Source of the DNA: Streptomyces gobiensis
Lineage (GTDB): Bacteria; Actinomycetota; Actinomycetes; Streptomycetales; Streptomycetaceae
Assembly (NCBI RefSeq): GCF_021216675.1
Contig: NZ_CP086120.1
Span: forward strand, 4,152,501 to 4,216,500
Direction of reading: 5' to 3'
Length of the DNA stretch: 64,000 nt
Every line of letters starts with the position of its first letter. Position 1 is the first letter of the stretch. The position numbers and the translations under genes were made by a program. This document shows, in pieces, positions 1 through 8,114 of the stretch. The notes under the pieces were generated by a model. The model saw only the letters and a program-made list of their open reading frames with translations. It searched no databases and was not told where the DNA came from.

Positions 1-261
1 CTGATGGTCCATCCCACCTCGGTCACCAATACCATCGACCGGCTGCAGAAGAGCGGGCTTGTCGCCAAGCGCCCCAATCCCAATGACGGCCGGGGCACGC
101 TGGCCTCGATCACCGACAAGGGCCGTGAGGTCTGTGACGCGGCGACCCGCGATCTGATGGCGATGGACTTCGGGCTGGGCGTCTATGACGCCGAGGAGTG
201 CGGCGAGATCTTCGCGATGCTGCGGCCACTGCGGATCGCCGCGCGGGACTTCGAAGGGTAG
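1..261 (+). CDS. MarR-family transcriptional regulator, 3' part only
   Basis: The reading frame is open from base 1, so the gene starts outside the window; 86 codons and a TAG stop are visible. The visible part begins in the recognition helix (HPTSVTNTIDRLQKSGLV), continues through the beta-wing (KRPNPNDGRGTLASITDKG) and ends in the C-terminal dimerisation helix. This is the standard layout of MarR DNA-binding regulators, which repress or activate nearby genes in response to small ligands. The DUF3817 gene lies 124 bp downstream on the same strand and may be a target, but no operator was recognised. The family is clear; the ligand is unknown. Confidence 0.9.
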   Translation: MMVHPTSVTNTIDRLQKSGLVAKRPNPNDGRGTLASITDKGREVCDAATRDLMAMDFGLGVYDAEECGEIFAMLRPLRIAARDFEG

Positions 262-385
262 GGCGCCGGTAGATCGTCCGGAACGCCCCGTTACGCTCAA
301 TAGCCGTGCCGCAGTCTTCCGGGGGACAGCTCCCGTATCCCCGGCCGGAGGGGCTGCCCGAGACGGCTATGCGAGGAATGCCTCA

Positions 386-724
386 GTGAAGCAGAATGTG
401 CTGACCCGGTACCGTGTGATGGCCTTCGTCACCGCTGTGTGGCTGCTTGTGTTCACCGGGTTCATCGTCGCCAAGTACGCGTTCAAGGTCGGCGACACGA
501 TGGTGGTGTCGCAGATCCACGGTGTGCTCTTCATCATCTACGTGATCTTCGCCTTCGATCTGGGGTCCAAGGCGCGGTGGTCCTTCGGCAAGCTGCTGTG
601 GGTGCTGGCCGCGGGGTGTATCCCGGCCGCGGCGTTCTTTGTGGAGCGCAGGATCACAGCGGAGATCAAGCCGCTCATCGACGCCGCCGAGCCCACGGCT
701 CCGGCCAGCGCGCACCTTCCCTGA
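386..724 (+). CDS. DUF3817 family integral membrane protein
   Basis: A 112-residue protein with three predicted hydrophobic helices (near residues 10-30, 42-60 and 70-88) and a short polar C-terminus. The spacing and the segment QIHGVLFIIYVIFAFDL fit the actinobacterial DUF3817 family of small membrane proteins, whose function is unknown. I chose the GTG at 386 because family members start about ten residues before the first helix; the frame is open further upstream but that extension has no membrane or family character. It follows the MarR gene on the same strand. Confidence 0.85.
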   Translation: MKQNVLTRYRVMAFVTAVWLLVFTGFIVAKYAFKVGDTMVVSQIHGVLFIIYVIFAFDLGSKARWSFGKLLWVLAAGCIPAAAFFVERRITAEIKPLIDAAEPTAPASAHLP

Positions 725-836
725 CGGCGTCCGCCCGGCGCTGGGGTTTTCCCCCGGCCCCGCTCCCTGTGTGATGCGACGCACCGGTGGCTTGGACCCA
801 TCGACAACTACTAGGACGTCCAAGTAAATTTGCGGT

Positions 837-2537
837 ATGGACGCTGACGCGATCGCAGAGGGCCGCCGCCGCTGGCAGGCCCGGTACGACACCGCACGCA
901 CGCGGGACGCCGACTTCACGACGCTGAGCGGCGATCCCGTGGAGCCGGTCTATGGCCCCCGGCCCGGTGACACCTACCAGGGGTTTGGGCGGATCGGCTG
1001 GCCCGGTGAGTATCCGTTCACCCGTGGCCTCCACCCGACCGGCTACCGTGGCCGGACATGGACCATCCGCCAGTTCGCGGGCTTCGGCAACGCCGAGCAG
1101 ACGAACGAGCGGTACAAGATGATCCTGGAGGCGGGCGGCGGCGGTCTCTCGGTCGCCTTCGATATGCCGACCCTGATGGGCCGCGACTCCGACGACCCCC
1201 GCTCTCTCGGCGAGGTCGGACACTGTGGTGTCGCCATTGACTCGGCCGCCGATATGGAGGTCCTGTTCAAGGACATCCCGCTCGGTGATGTCACCACATC
1301 GATGACGATCAGCGGCCCGGCCGTGCCGGTCTTCTGCATGTATGTGGTGGCCGCCGAGCGGCAGGGCGTAGACCCGGCCGTGCTCAACGGCACGCTGCAG
1401 ACCGATATCTTCAAGGAGTACATCGCGCAGAAGGAGTGGCTCTTCCAGCCCGAACCGCATCTGCGGCTGATCGGTGACCTGATGGAGCACTGCGCGCACG
1501 GCATCCCCGCTTATAAGCCGCTCTCGGTCTCCGGCTATCACATCCGTGAGGCGGGCTCGACGGCCGCGCAGGAGCTTGCCTACACCCTCGCCGATGGCTT
1601 CGGGTATGTGGAGCTTGGCGTCTCCCGGGGCCTGGATGTCAACACGTTCGCCCCTGGCCTGTCCTTCTTCTTCGACGCTCACCTCGATTTCTTCGAGGAG
1701 ATCGCCAAGTTCCGGGCGGCCCGCCGGATCTGGGCCCGCTGGATGCGCGATGTCTATGGGGCGACCTCGGAGAAGGCCCAGTGGCTGCGGTTCCACACCC
1801 AGACGGCGGGCGTCTCGCTCACCGCACAGCAGCCTTACAACAACGTGGTCCGTACGGCCATAGAGGCCCTCGCGGCGGTCCTCGGCGGTACGAACTCCCT
1901 GCACACCAACGCCCTGGACGAGACCCTCGCACTCCCCAGCGAGCAGGCCGCGGAGATCGCGCTCCGTACCCAGCAGGTCCTGATGGAGGAGACCGGGGTC
2001 GCCAATGTCGCCGATCCGCTGGGCGGCTCCTGGTTTGTCGAGCAGCTCACGGACCGTATCGAGGCCGACGCCGAAAAGATCTTCGACCAGATCAAGGAGC
2101 GCGGCACCCGGGCCCACCCGGATGGCCAGCACCCCATCGGTCCGATCACCTCCGGCATTCTGCGCGGTATCGAGGACGGCTGGTTCACCGGCGAGATCGC
2201 CGAAGCCGCCTTCCAGTACCAGCGGGCCCTGGAGAAGGGCGACAAGAAGGTCGTCGGTGTCAACTGCCACACCGGCTCGGTCACCGGTGATCTGGAGATC
2301 CTGCGGGTCAGCCATGAGGTCGAGCGCGAGCAGGTCCGGGCCCTTGGTGAACGCAAGTCCCGCCGGGACGACGCGGCGGTAGGCGCCGCACTGGGCGCCA
2401 TGCTGGCGGCCGCCCGAAACGGCTCGAACATGATCGAACCGATGCTGGAGGCGGTCCGCGCGGAGGCCACACTGGGAGAGATCTGCGACGCCCTCCGAGA
2501 CGAATGGGGCACCTACACAGAGCCCGCAGGCTTCTGA
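837..2537 (+). CDS. icmA: Acyl-CoA mutase large subunit (isobutyryl-CoA mutase-like)
   Basis: A 566-residue protein, the usual length of Streptomyces IcmA. It is the substrate-binding TIM barrel of the methylmalonyl-CoA mutase family (RTWTIRQFAGFGNAEQTNERY near residue 75, then SGYHIREAGSTAAQELAYTL and GGTNSLHTNALDE). It ends without a C-terminal cobalamin-binding domain, so it needs a separate small B12 subunit to carry out the adenosylcobalamin radical rearrangement (isobutyryl-CoA to butyryl-CoA, or a related pair). No such small subunit is in the window. Ethylmalonyl-type mutases are larger and carry the B12 domain, which argues against that assignment. Exact substrate is inferred from length and family. 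Confidence 0.85.
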   Translation: MDADAIAEGRRRWQARYDTARTRDADFTTLSGDPVEPVYGPRPGDTYQGFGRIGWPGEYPFTRGLHPTGYRGRTWTIRQFAGFGNAEQTNERYKMILEAGGGGLSVAFDMPTLMGRDSDDPRSLGEVGHCGVAIDSAADMEVLFKDIPLGDVTTSMTISGPAVPVFCMYVVAAERQGVDPAVLNGTLQTDIFKEYIAQKEWLFQPEPHLRLIGDLMEHCAHGIPAYKPLSVSGYHIREAGSTAAQELAYTLADGFGYVELGVSRGLDVNTFAPGLSFFFDAHLDFFEEIAKFRAARRIWARWMRDVYGATSEKAQWLRFHTQTAGVSLTAQQPYNNVVRTAIEALAAVLGGTNSLHTNALDETLALPSEQAAEIALRTQQVLMEETGVANVADPLGGSWFVEQLTDRIEADAEKIFDQIKERGTRAHPDGQHPIGPITSGILRGIEDGWFTGEIAEAAFQYQRALEKGDKKVVGVNCHTGSVTGDLEILRVSHEVEREQVRALGERKSRRDDAAVGAALGAMLAAARNGSNMIEPMLEAVRAEATLGEICDALRDEWGTYTEPAGF

Positions 2538-3241
2538 CGCCCTCTTTACGGCGTCCTCGCATTGTTCGGCCCCCGGGGGGCCTCACAAGCTTCGGACTCC
2601 CCCTAGCCCTGGCGGGCTGGGAGGTGCCCCCAGCGCCGGACTCCGTCCGTCGGTGGTTGTGGCTGAGCGCCGCTGTCGGCGGTGGGATTCCCCTAACCCG
2701 GCCCCTTCCCGAAACTGGGGGCTGTCGCCCCCAGACCCCACCCCCGTTGTGGGCACTCGCAGCCCCGCGAGGGGCTGTGGGTGGGCACAACCCGGCCACC
2801 GTCCGCACCCGGGCACCCCCGGGGCCCCGGGGGCGCAAGCCCCGGTTTCCGGGAAGGGGTGGGAATTGGGGAGACCCACCCACGGCCCCCCGCAACCGGG
2901 CGGAGCCCCGCCACGCGGCGGAGCCGCATACCGGCACTGCCGGGAAGGGGCGGGAATTGGGGAAACCCCACCACCGGCACCCCCGCAACCGGGCGGAGCC
3001 CCGCCGCGCGGCGGAGCCGCATATCGGCACTGCCGGGAAGGGGCGGGAATTGGGGAAACCCCACCACCGGCACCCCCGCAACCGGGCGGAGCCCCGCCGC
3101 GCGGCGGAGCCGCACACCGGCACCGCCGCGGAGGAGCGGGATACGGGGAAACCCACCCACAGCACGCCCGCAGCCGGGGGCGAAGCCCCGCCGCGCGGCG
3201 GAGCCGCATATGGGTGCAGCCGGGAAGTGGGGCACCCCGCC
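2538..3241. repeat. GC-rich intergenic repeat cluster between convergent genes
   Basis: A 704-bp gap between convergent icmA and the TetR gene with no credible gene. It carries the repeat family also seen near 7.9, 14.3 and 57.4 kb: gttgtgggcactc at 2746, gtgggcacaacccggccacc near 2783-2802, and several copies of a palindromic core (ggcggagccccgcc/ggcggagcc). Long frames here are open on both strands only because the DNA has almost no A/T. It probably serves as a bidirectional transcription end. Confidence 0.75.
2891..3169. repeat. Tandem repeat, three units of 93 bp
   Basis: Units begin at 2891, 2984 and 3077 with cgcaaccgggcggagccccg. The first two are nearly identical over the full 93 bp; the third diverges after about 45 bp into cggcaccgccgcggaggagc. 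Each unit contains the inverted repeat built from ggagcc/ggctcc-type arms. The period is a multiple of three, so apparent reading frames repeat too, but nothing suggests translation. Confidence 0.85.
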
Positions 3242-3835
3242 TCACCCCGCGCTCGCCGCAGCAAGCCCCCCAACCAGCAACGTCGCAAAGGTCCGTGCCC
3301 ACTCCGCATCAACCGCCTCCGCACTGACCAGCGACCGATGAACCACCGCCCCCGCGATGACATCGAATATCAAGTCAACCGTGCGCGCGGATTCACCCGG
3401 GGCATCCTGCGGCAGCTCGCCCCGGGCCTGAGCCCGGGCCCGGCCCTCCAGCACAAGACGCTTCTGGCGATCGACGATCGCCGCCCGGATCCGGTCCCGC
3501 AGTGCCACGTCATGCGTGGATTCGGCGACGACCGCCATCAGGGATGTTTTCGTCTCGGGCCGGTCCAGCAGCGCCGCGAAGGACAGGACGACACCCTCGA
3601 TATCCGCCTGGAGACTGCCACGGTCGGTGAGTTCGAGCTCATCGAAGAGCACAGCCACCGCGTCCACGACGAGTTCACTCTTGCCCGGCCAACGGCGGTA
3701 GAGGGTGGTCTTGGCCACTCCCGCCCGGGCGGCGATATCCGCCATCGTCAGCCTTGACCAGCCCAGTTCGACCAGCGCAGAACGGGTCGCGTTGAGGATT
3801 GCCTGGTCAGCTGCGGTGCTGCGCGGTCGGGCCAT
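3242..3835 (-). CDS. TetR/AcrR-family transcriptional regulator
   Basis: A 197-residue protein. Residues 10-57 form the TetR helix-turn-helix (AILNATRSALVELGWSRLTM, then ARAGVAKTTLYRRWPGKSEL). The rest is the helical ligand-binding and dimerisation domain, of the type with a TetR_C_11-like C-terminus. It is divergent from the thioredoxin/TPR gene and shares a 25-bp palindrome in the gap (3861-3885), so it probably represses itself and perhaps its neighbour. The ligand is unknown. The ATG at 3835 puts the HTH at the usual distance from the N-terminus. Confidence 0.93.
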   Translation of the reverse strand: MARPRSTAADQAILNATRSALVELGWSRLTMADIAARAGVAKTTLYRRWPGKSELVVDAVAVLFDELELTDRGSLQADIEGVVLSFAALLDRPETKTSLMAVVAESTHDVALRDRIRAAIVDRQKRLVLEGRARAQARGELPQDAPGESARTVDLIFDVIAGAVVHRSLVSAEAVDAEWARTFATLLVGGLAAASAG

Positions 3836-3860
3836 GGGGTGACCATATCCAGGGTCATCA

Positions 3861-3885
3861 GTTACGCTACGACCCGTAGCGGAAC
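3861..3885. promoter_or_regulatory. Palindromic operator, probable TetR binding site
   Basis: A 25-bp inverted repeat: gtt-a-cgctacg, spacer acc, cgtagcg-g-aac. The inner 7-bp arms are perfect and the outer gtt/aac also pair. It lies 26-50 bp upstream of the TetR start codon and 79 bp upstream of the thioredoxin gene. CGTAGCG-type arms around a short spacer are typical of operators bound by TetR/AcrR regulators. Confidence 0.75.
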
Positions 3886-3963
3886 AGTGATCATCTCCGC
3901 GACAACCACATGCCGGGTGGGGACCCGGCGCGTAACGCCGCGCGAAGGAGGGAGACTGGTCTC

Positions 3964-4944
3964 ATGCAGCCACGCAATATGTCCATGAGCGGAGTGGTCG
4001 ACCTCGCCGCGGTGAAGGCGGCCGGAGAGGCCAAGCAGAAAGCGGAGGAGGCTCGCGCCCAGCGGGCGGCCTCCGCCGACCAGGGCGGCGGTGTCGCCCC
4101 AGGCAGTCTGGTGTTCGACGTCGACGAGGCGGGCTTTGAGCGCGATGTCCTGCAGCGCTCGGCCGAGGTGCCGGTCGTCATCGACTTCTGGGCGGAGTGG
4201 TGCGAGCCGTGCAAGCAGCTCGGGCCGCTGCTGGAGCGCCTGGCAGAGGAATACGCGGGACGTTTCCTCCTCGCCAAGATCGACGTCGACCAGAACCAGA
4301 TGCTGTTCCAGCAGTTCGGCGTCCAGGGCATCCCGGCGGTCTTCGCCGTGATCGCCGGGCAGGCGCTGCCGCTGTTCCAGGGGGCCGCTCCCGAGCAGCA
4401 GATCCGGCAGGTGCTGGACCAGCTGACCCAGGCCGCCGAGGAACGCTTCGGCATCGTCGGTGCCCCGGTGCAGCCGGGCGCTGAGGGGGAGGCCGGGGAG
4501 CAGGCGGCGCCCTCGGCACCCGAGCCGCCGGAGAACCCGGCGCTCGCCGCCGCACACTCGGCGCTGGACGCCGGTGATCTGGGCGGCGCGGTGCAGGCGT
4601 ACAAGAACGTGCTCTCAGACGAACCGGGCAATACGGAGGCCAAGCTGGGCCTCGCCCAGGCCGAGCTGCTTGGCCGTGTGCAGGGACTGGACGCCCAGCA
4701 GGTCCGTAAGGACGCGGCCGAGCGGTCCGCCGATATCGAGGCGCAGCTGCGCGCCGCGGACCTGGATCTGGTCGGCGGCCATGTGGAGGACGCGTTCGGG
4801 CGGCTCGTGGAGACCGTGAAGCGGACTGTCGGTGACGAACGGGAGACCGCGCGGCTGCGGCTGCTGGAGCTCTTCGAGGTCATCGGACTGGAGGACCCAC
4901 GGGTCGTGGCGGCGCGCGCCGCGCTGGCTCGGGTGCTGTTCTGA
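3964..4944 (+). CDS. Thioredoxin-domain/TPR protein (CnoX/YbbN-like)
   Basis: A 326-residue protein. Residues about 45-150 are a thioredoxin fold with an intact active-site CXXC (DFWAEWCEPCKQLGP) and cis-proline region (GIPAVFAVIAGQ). After an acidic/proline linker (about 165-195), the C-terminal half is TPR-like helices (AHSALDAGDLGGAVQAYKNV). This matches the YbbN/CnoX co-chaperone family, which holds oxidised or unfolded clients for chaperones. The ATG at 3964 is preferred over one at 3910 because gaaggaggg (3944-3952) sits at ribosome-binding distance. The intact CXXC suggests redox activity as well, which is inference. Confidence 0.88.
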   Translation: MQPRNMSMSGVVDLAAVKAAGEAKQKAEEARAQRAASADQGGGVAPGSLVFDVDEAGFERDVLQRSAEVPVVIDFWAEWCEPCKQLGPLLERLAEEYAGRFLLAKIDVDQNQMLFQQFGVQGIPAVFAVIAGQALPLFQGAAPEQQIRQVLDQLTQAAEERFGIVGAPVQPGAEGEAGEQAAPSAPEPPENPALAAAHSALDAGDLGGAVQAYKNVLSDEPGNTEAKLGLAQAELLGRVQGLDAQQVRKDAAERSADIEAQLRAADLDLVGGHVEDAFGRLVETVKRTVGDERETARLRLLELFEVIGLEDPRVVAARAALARVLF

Positions 4945-4985
4945 CCTGCGGCTGAATCCAGCTACTACCTATTGACATAGCGACA

Positions 4986-5031
4986 AACAGCGGCCGTGCT
5001 TTGCCAAAACTTGGTAATCGCGGCCGCTGTT
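4986..5031 (+). terminator. Long stem-loop after the thioredoxin/TPR gene
   Basis: Arms aacagcggccg (4986-4996) and cggccgctgtt (5021-5031) pair perfectly over 11 bp. The 24-nt loop contains a second imperfect pairing (ttgccaa/ttggtaa). It lies 41 bp past the stop codon and is a likely factor-independent terminator; there is no U-run, as is common in Streptomyces. Confidence 0.6.
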
Positions 5032-5537
5032 ACTCATGGTAAGTGCGGGTCGGCGTTTTCTCCCTGTAGCGCCCGGTTGACCCGGTCTTTCCGGCTGACT
5101 GCGGCAACCCTCCGTGCCTGGGTGATACGGATGGGTGCGACACCGGACACACCACCGTTACCCGCAAGTAATGAACCCCCTTGTGCCACACCCCGTCAAT
5201 GCACGACGATCGGCCACGCTCGGTTCATTTTCTCAGCCCGGCAGCCAACCGGCGCCCAGTGGGAGTGGAGTCCTCACCGAGTGGCCGGGAGCTCCCACTC
5301 ACCGGCCTGACGGACAGGGGGGTCCCTGCCCAACGGCGGGGCCTGTCCAAGAGGCTGCGCGAGAGCGTGGCCAGTGGTTGTCGCTCGGGGGTGAACGCCG
5401 ACCGCACGGACGCACGGCACGTGTCGGTGCATTGGCGCTCCTTCCCGAGGACGTAGCACTTCTCCATCCCAGCCAGGGAATTCATGTCATAGCGAGTGAG
5501 CCCGGCCGGAGATGTACGTCCGAGAAGGAGGAAAGTC
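5032..5537. other. 506-bp intergenic region, no gene recognised
   Basis: The stretch between the terminator and the DUF6230 gene has stops in all frames at short intervals, apart from low-quality frames with no family features. It presumably holds the promoter of the DUF6230 operon. A good ribosome-binding site (gagaaggagg, 5522-5531) closes it. No palindrome or known motif was recognised. Confidence 0.5.
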
Positions 5538-6155
5538 ATGGAGTCTGTGGCTCGTGGCGGGACCAGATGGAAGCGGTTCGCCGTTGTCATGGTCCCCAGC
5601 GTGGCTGCTACGGCGGCGATAGGCGTGGCCCTCGCGCAGGGCGCGCTCGCGGCGTCGTTCAGCGTCTCCGGCCAGCAGTTCAAGGTCACCGCAGACCGGC
5701 TGGACGGAACTGGTTTCGTCCAGTACGGAGCGATTGACACCAATAAGCAGGGGAATCACCCGGTCGCGGTCGTCGGCATGAACGAGGCCACGATCGAGAA
5801 TCTCTGCCAGTCGGTCGTCGTGCCCGTGCCGGTCTTCGGTGATGTCACGATGAGGCTGACCGCGGGGGCCAAGGGCAGCCCGAAGGTCCAGGCGAAGAAG
5901 CTCTACATCGACGCCGATGACCTCCACGCCAACGCGACGTTCAACAACATCGATATCGGTGTGTCGGTCGACAAGACCACCAAGGGGCCCGGCCCGGCCA
6001 AGGGCGATAAGTATCTGGGAGACTCGTTCGCCCAGCAGGCCGAGTCGGTGACCTTCACCGACGTCAAGCAGCGCGCCTGGGCGACTACGGCGGGCACGTT
6101 CAAGCTCAGCGGTCTGCACATGGCCGTCAAGAAGGGCAAGAACGAGTGCTACTGA
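5538..6155 (+). CDS. DUF6230 family exported protein
   Basis: A 205-residue protein with a short basic N-terminus (RGGTRWKRFAV) and one hydrophobic segment (about residues 14-34) ending at QGALAASF, which looks like a signal peptide or membrane anchor. The rest is a soluble beta-rich domain with two cysteines (one in ENLCQSV, one in the C-terminal NECY). Streptomyces relatives are often annotated cholesterol esterase, but no GXSXG motif is present, so that name is unsupported. The start at 5538 follows a strong Shine-Dalgarno and precedes the signal segment. It heads a three-gene set with the DUF6114 gene and an acidic secreted protein. Confidence 0.85.
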   Translation: MESVARGGTRWKRFAVVMVPSVAATAAIGVALAQGALAASFSVSGQQFKVTADRLDGTGFVQYGAIDTNKQGNHPVAVVGMNEATIENLCQSVVVPVPVFGDVTMRLTAGAKGSPKVQAKKLYIDADDLHANATFNNIDIGVSVDKTTKGPGPAKGDKYLGDSFAQQAESVTFTDVKQRAWATTAGTFKLSGLHMAVKKGKNECY

Positions 6156-6246
6156 CGCACTGAGCGTACGGGTGCGGGGCCCCACTCGTGCCCGTACGCC
6201 GTTGTATCCACACAAGCTGCGCGCCAGCCCCGAGGAGCAGTACGAC

Positions 6247-6717
6247 ATGAGCGCCGAGACGCAAGAACGGCCGCTGAGCGGATTCCAGCGAGCCCGCCGT
6301 TCGTTCTGGGAGTGGCGCGGTCAGCGCCCGTTCTGGGGTGGGCTGCTGACCCTGCTGGCCGGCCTCCCGATCATGTATGTCCCTTACCAGAACCTCACCC
6401 TGGGTTCGCTGACGCTCCGTATGTCGACGACGGCGGGCGCGGGCTCGCTGATCATCGGCGTCCTGCTGGTCGTGCTCGGTCTGACCATGTGGTTCCAGCC
6501 GGAGTCCCGGGTGTTCGCCGGTGTCGCGGCGATTCTGCTGGCGCTGGTCTCCCTGGTCGTCTCGAATATCGGGGCCTTTCTGATCGGCTTCCTGCTCGGA
6601 CTGGTCGGCGGCGGTCTCGGGATCGCCTGGGCGCCCGGCAGGCCGGCTGAGCGGGCGGCGGACAAGCAACAGTCAGCCGAGGACGAGGGGAACTGGAGGA
6701 ACCGTGCCGGGGGATGA
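6247..6717 (+). CDS. DUF6114 family membrane protein
   Basis: A 156-residue protein with four hydrophobic helices after a polar N-terminus (PFWGGLLTLLAGLPIMYVPY, then segments near residues 62-80, 88-105 and 110-128) and a charged C-terminal tail. It always pairs with DUF6230 in the Streptomyces genomes I know. The ATG at 6247 has gaggag 10-15 nt upstream. Its end overlaps the next gene by 14 bp, so the two are translationally coupled. The function is unknown; the three-gene set suggests a membrane complex with two exported partners. Confidence 0.85.
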   Translation: MSAETQERPLSGFQRARRSFWEWRGQRPFWGGLLTLLAGLPIMYVPYQNLTLGSLTLRMSTTAGAGSLIIGVLLVVLGLTMWFQPESRVFAGVAAILLALVSLVVSNIGAFLIGFLLGLVGGGLGIAWAPGRPAERAADKQQSAEDEGNWRNRAGG

Positions 6718-7789
6718 GGAGCATCAGGAGGCATCCGGCAGGGTGCGGACCGGGCCACGCCACGCGGCCCCCAGGAAACCGCTGCTGACGCGTTTGCATG
6801 TGCCCGCGGGCAAGGCGATAGCCATCGCGGCCATGCCCTCCGCGGTGCTGATGGGTATGGGCCTGACCCCCCAGCTCGCCAACGCGAAGCCGCAGCCGAA
6901 GAACCCCTTCCAGGACGGGCCGTGTGTATCAGCACCCGACCAGGAGCCCGAGCGGGAGAAGCCCGCGGCGGATACCGAGCCCGAGCCCGAAAAGTCACCC
7001 GAACCAAGCGCCCCCTCCCCGAAGGCCCCGCCCAACCCGGAACCCGAGCCCGAGCCCGACCCTGAGCCGGAGCCGGGCCCGTCGACGCCGACGCCCAAGA
7101 ACCCGCTGGACCCGCTGGGCCTGGGCGACGCCATCAAGGACCTCCTCACCCCCGACCAAGACGAGCCGAAGCCGCCAACCCCCACCCCCGCCCCGACCCC
7201 CACCAAGCCCACAGAGGCAGCCAAAGACACCGCTGAGAAGAAGCTCAAGGAGCCCAAGAAGGCCCTGCCGAGCCTCGCCGACGACACCAAGGACAGCGGC
7301 GGCAAGGAGCCCTACCCATGCCCGGTGGAGAAGAAGGTCGCCGGGGATGATGAGCGGACCCCTGCCACACTGCCGAATCAGCCGTGGTTCCTGGAGGCCA
7401 GCTCCCTCACCCTGCGTGGCCTGGACTACAAGGGCGTCGTCAACGTCACCATGGCTAACGGCAAGACCAAGCAGGCGCTGAAGTTCACCGCGGAGTCCGT
7501 GGACATCGGCGATCTGCACCAGATCGTCGACGGCCCGAAGGGCCTCAGGTACCACGTACAGGCGGGCAAGGGCACCACATCAACCATCCGCGGTGGCACG
7601 GTGACCATGTACACCGAGAGACTTCAGGGCAATCTGTTCGGGATCATCCCGATCACCTTTGACCCGGAGCACCCGCCACCGGTCAATACGCCGTACGCGT
7701 ACTTCACTCAGGTAAAGATTACGCAAGCAGGCCAGTTCGGCGGCAACCTCACCGTCCCCGGCCTACACCAACACATGACCAACAACTAG
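6704..7789 (+). CDS. Acidic proline-rich exported protein of unknown function
   Basis: A 361-residue protein. A basic N-terminus (about 1-35) leads into a hydrophobic segment ending in LTPQLANAKPQ, a likely signal peptide with an ANA-like cleavage site. Residues about 70-165 are a low-complexity Pro/Glu/Asp/Thr stretch (EPEPEPDPEPEPGP and similar), the sort of spacer that crosses a cell wall. The C-terminal 130 residues look globular (NQPWFLEASSLTLRGLDYKG onward) and resemble the DUF6230 domain in composition, including repeated beta-strand patterns; that resemblance is my impression, not an alignment. The GTG start at 6704 overlaps the DUF6114 gene and has ggagg close upstream. Confidence 0.75.
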   Translation: MPGDEEHQEASGRVRTGPRHAAPRKPLLTRLHVPAGKAIAIAAMPSAVLMGMGLTPQLANAKPQPKNPFQDGPCVSAPDQEPEREKPAADTEPEPEKSPEPSAPSPKAPPNPEPEPEPDPEPEPGPSTPTPKNPLDPLGLGDAIKDLLTPDQDEPKPPTPTPAPTPTKPTEAAKDTAEKKLKEPKKALPSLADDTKDSGGKEPYPCPVEKKVAGDDERTPATLPNQPWFLEASSLTLRGLDYKGVVNVTMANGKTKQALKFTAESVDIGDLHQIVDGPKGLRYHVQAGKGTTSTIRGGTVTMYTERLQGNLFGIIPITFDPEHPPPVNTPYAYFTQVKITQAGQFGGNLTVPGLHQHMTNN

Positions 7790-8114
7790 ACGTTGTGGGC
7801 ACTCTCCCCCAGACTTCTCCCCCAGCTACCGCTGGGAGGTGCCCCCAGGGAGGTGCCCCTAGCCCCGCGAGGGGCGTAGGTCCACCCTGCTACGCAACCA
7901 CCCACCCACACCAGCCACGACGCTCCGGCCAACCCCGCAACGGAGCTCGCGACGCCTGGTGGGCACAACACCCGGCCACCGGCCCGCACCGGCCAACCCC
8001 CGGGGCCCCGGGGCGAAGCCCCGCCCGCGGCGGAGCCGCATATCGACACAGCCGGGAAGGGGCGGGATCGGGGAAACCCCACCCCGCGGCCCACCCCCGC
8101 GGGCAGCAGCCCCG
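7790..8114. repeat. GC-rich intergenic repeat between convergent genes
   Basis: This 325-bp gap between two convergent genes begins with gttgtgggcactctccccca (7792) and includes gctacgcaaccacccaccc, ggtgggcacaacacccggcc and the palindromic ggggcgaagccccgcc. About 90 bp are nearly identical to the copy at 14144-14451. No gene is credible. Confidence 0.75.

Noticed and set aside
675..2315. 546-codon open frame antisense to icmA
   Set aside because: It is a GC-bias shadow: no family pattern, and the sense frame is a full mutase subunit.
2504..3757. 417-codon frame through the 93-bp repeats
   Set aside because: Open because the repeats lack stops; low-complexity Arg/Pro/Gly product and it overlaps the TetR gene in antisense.
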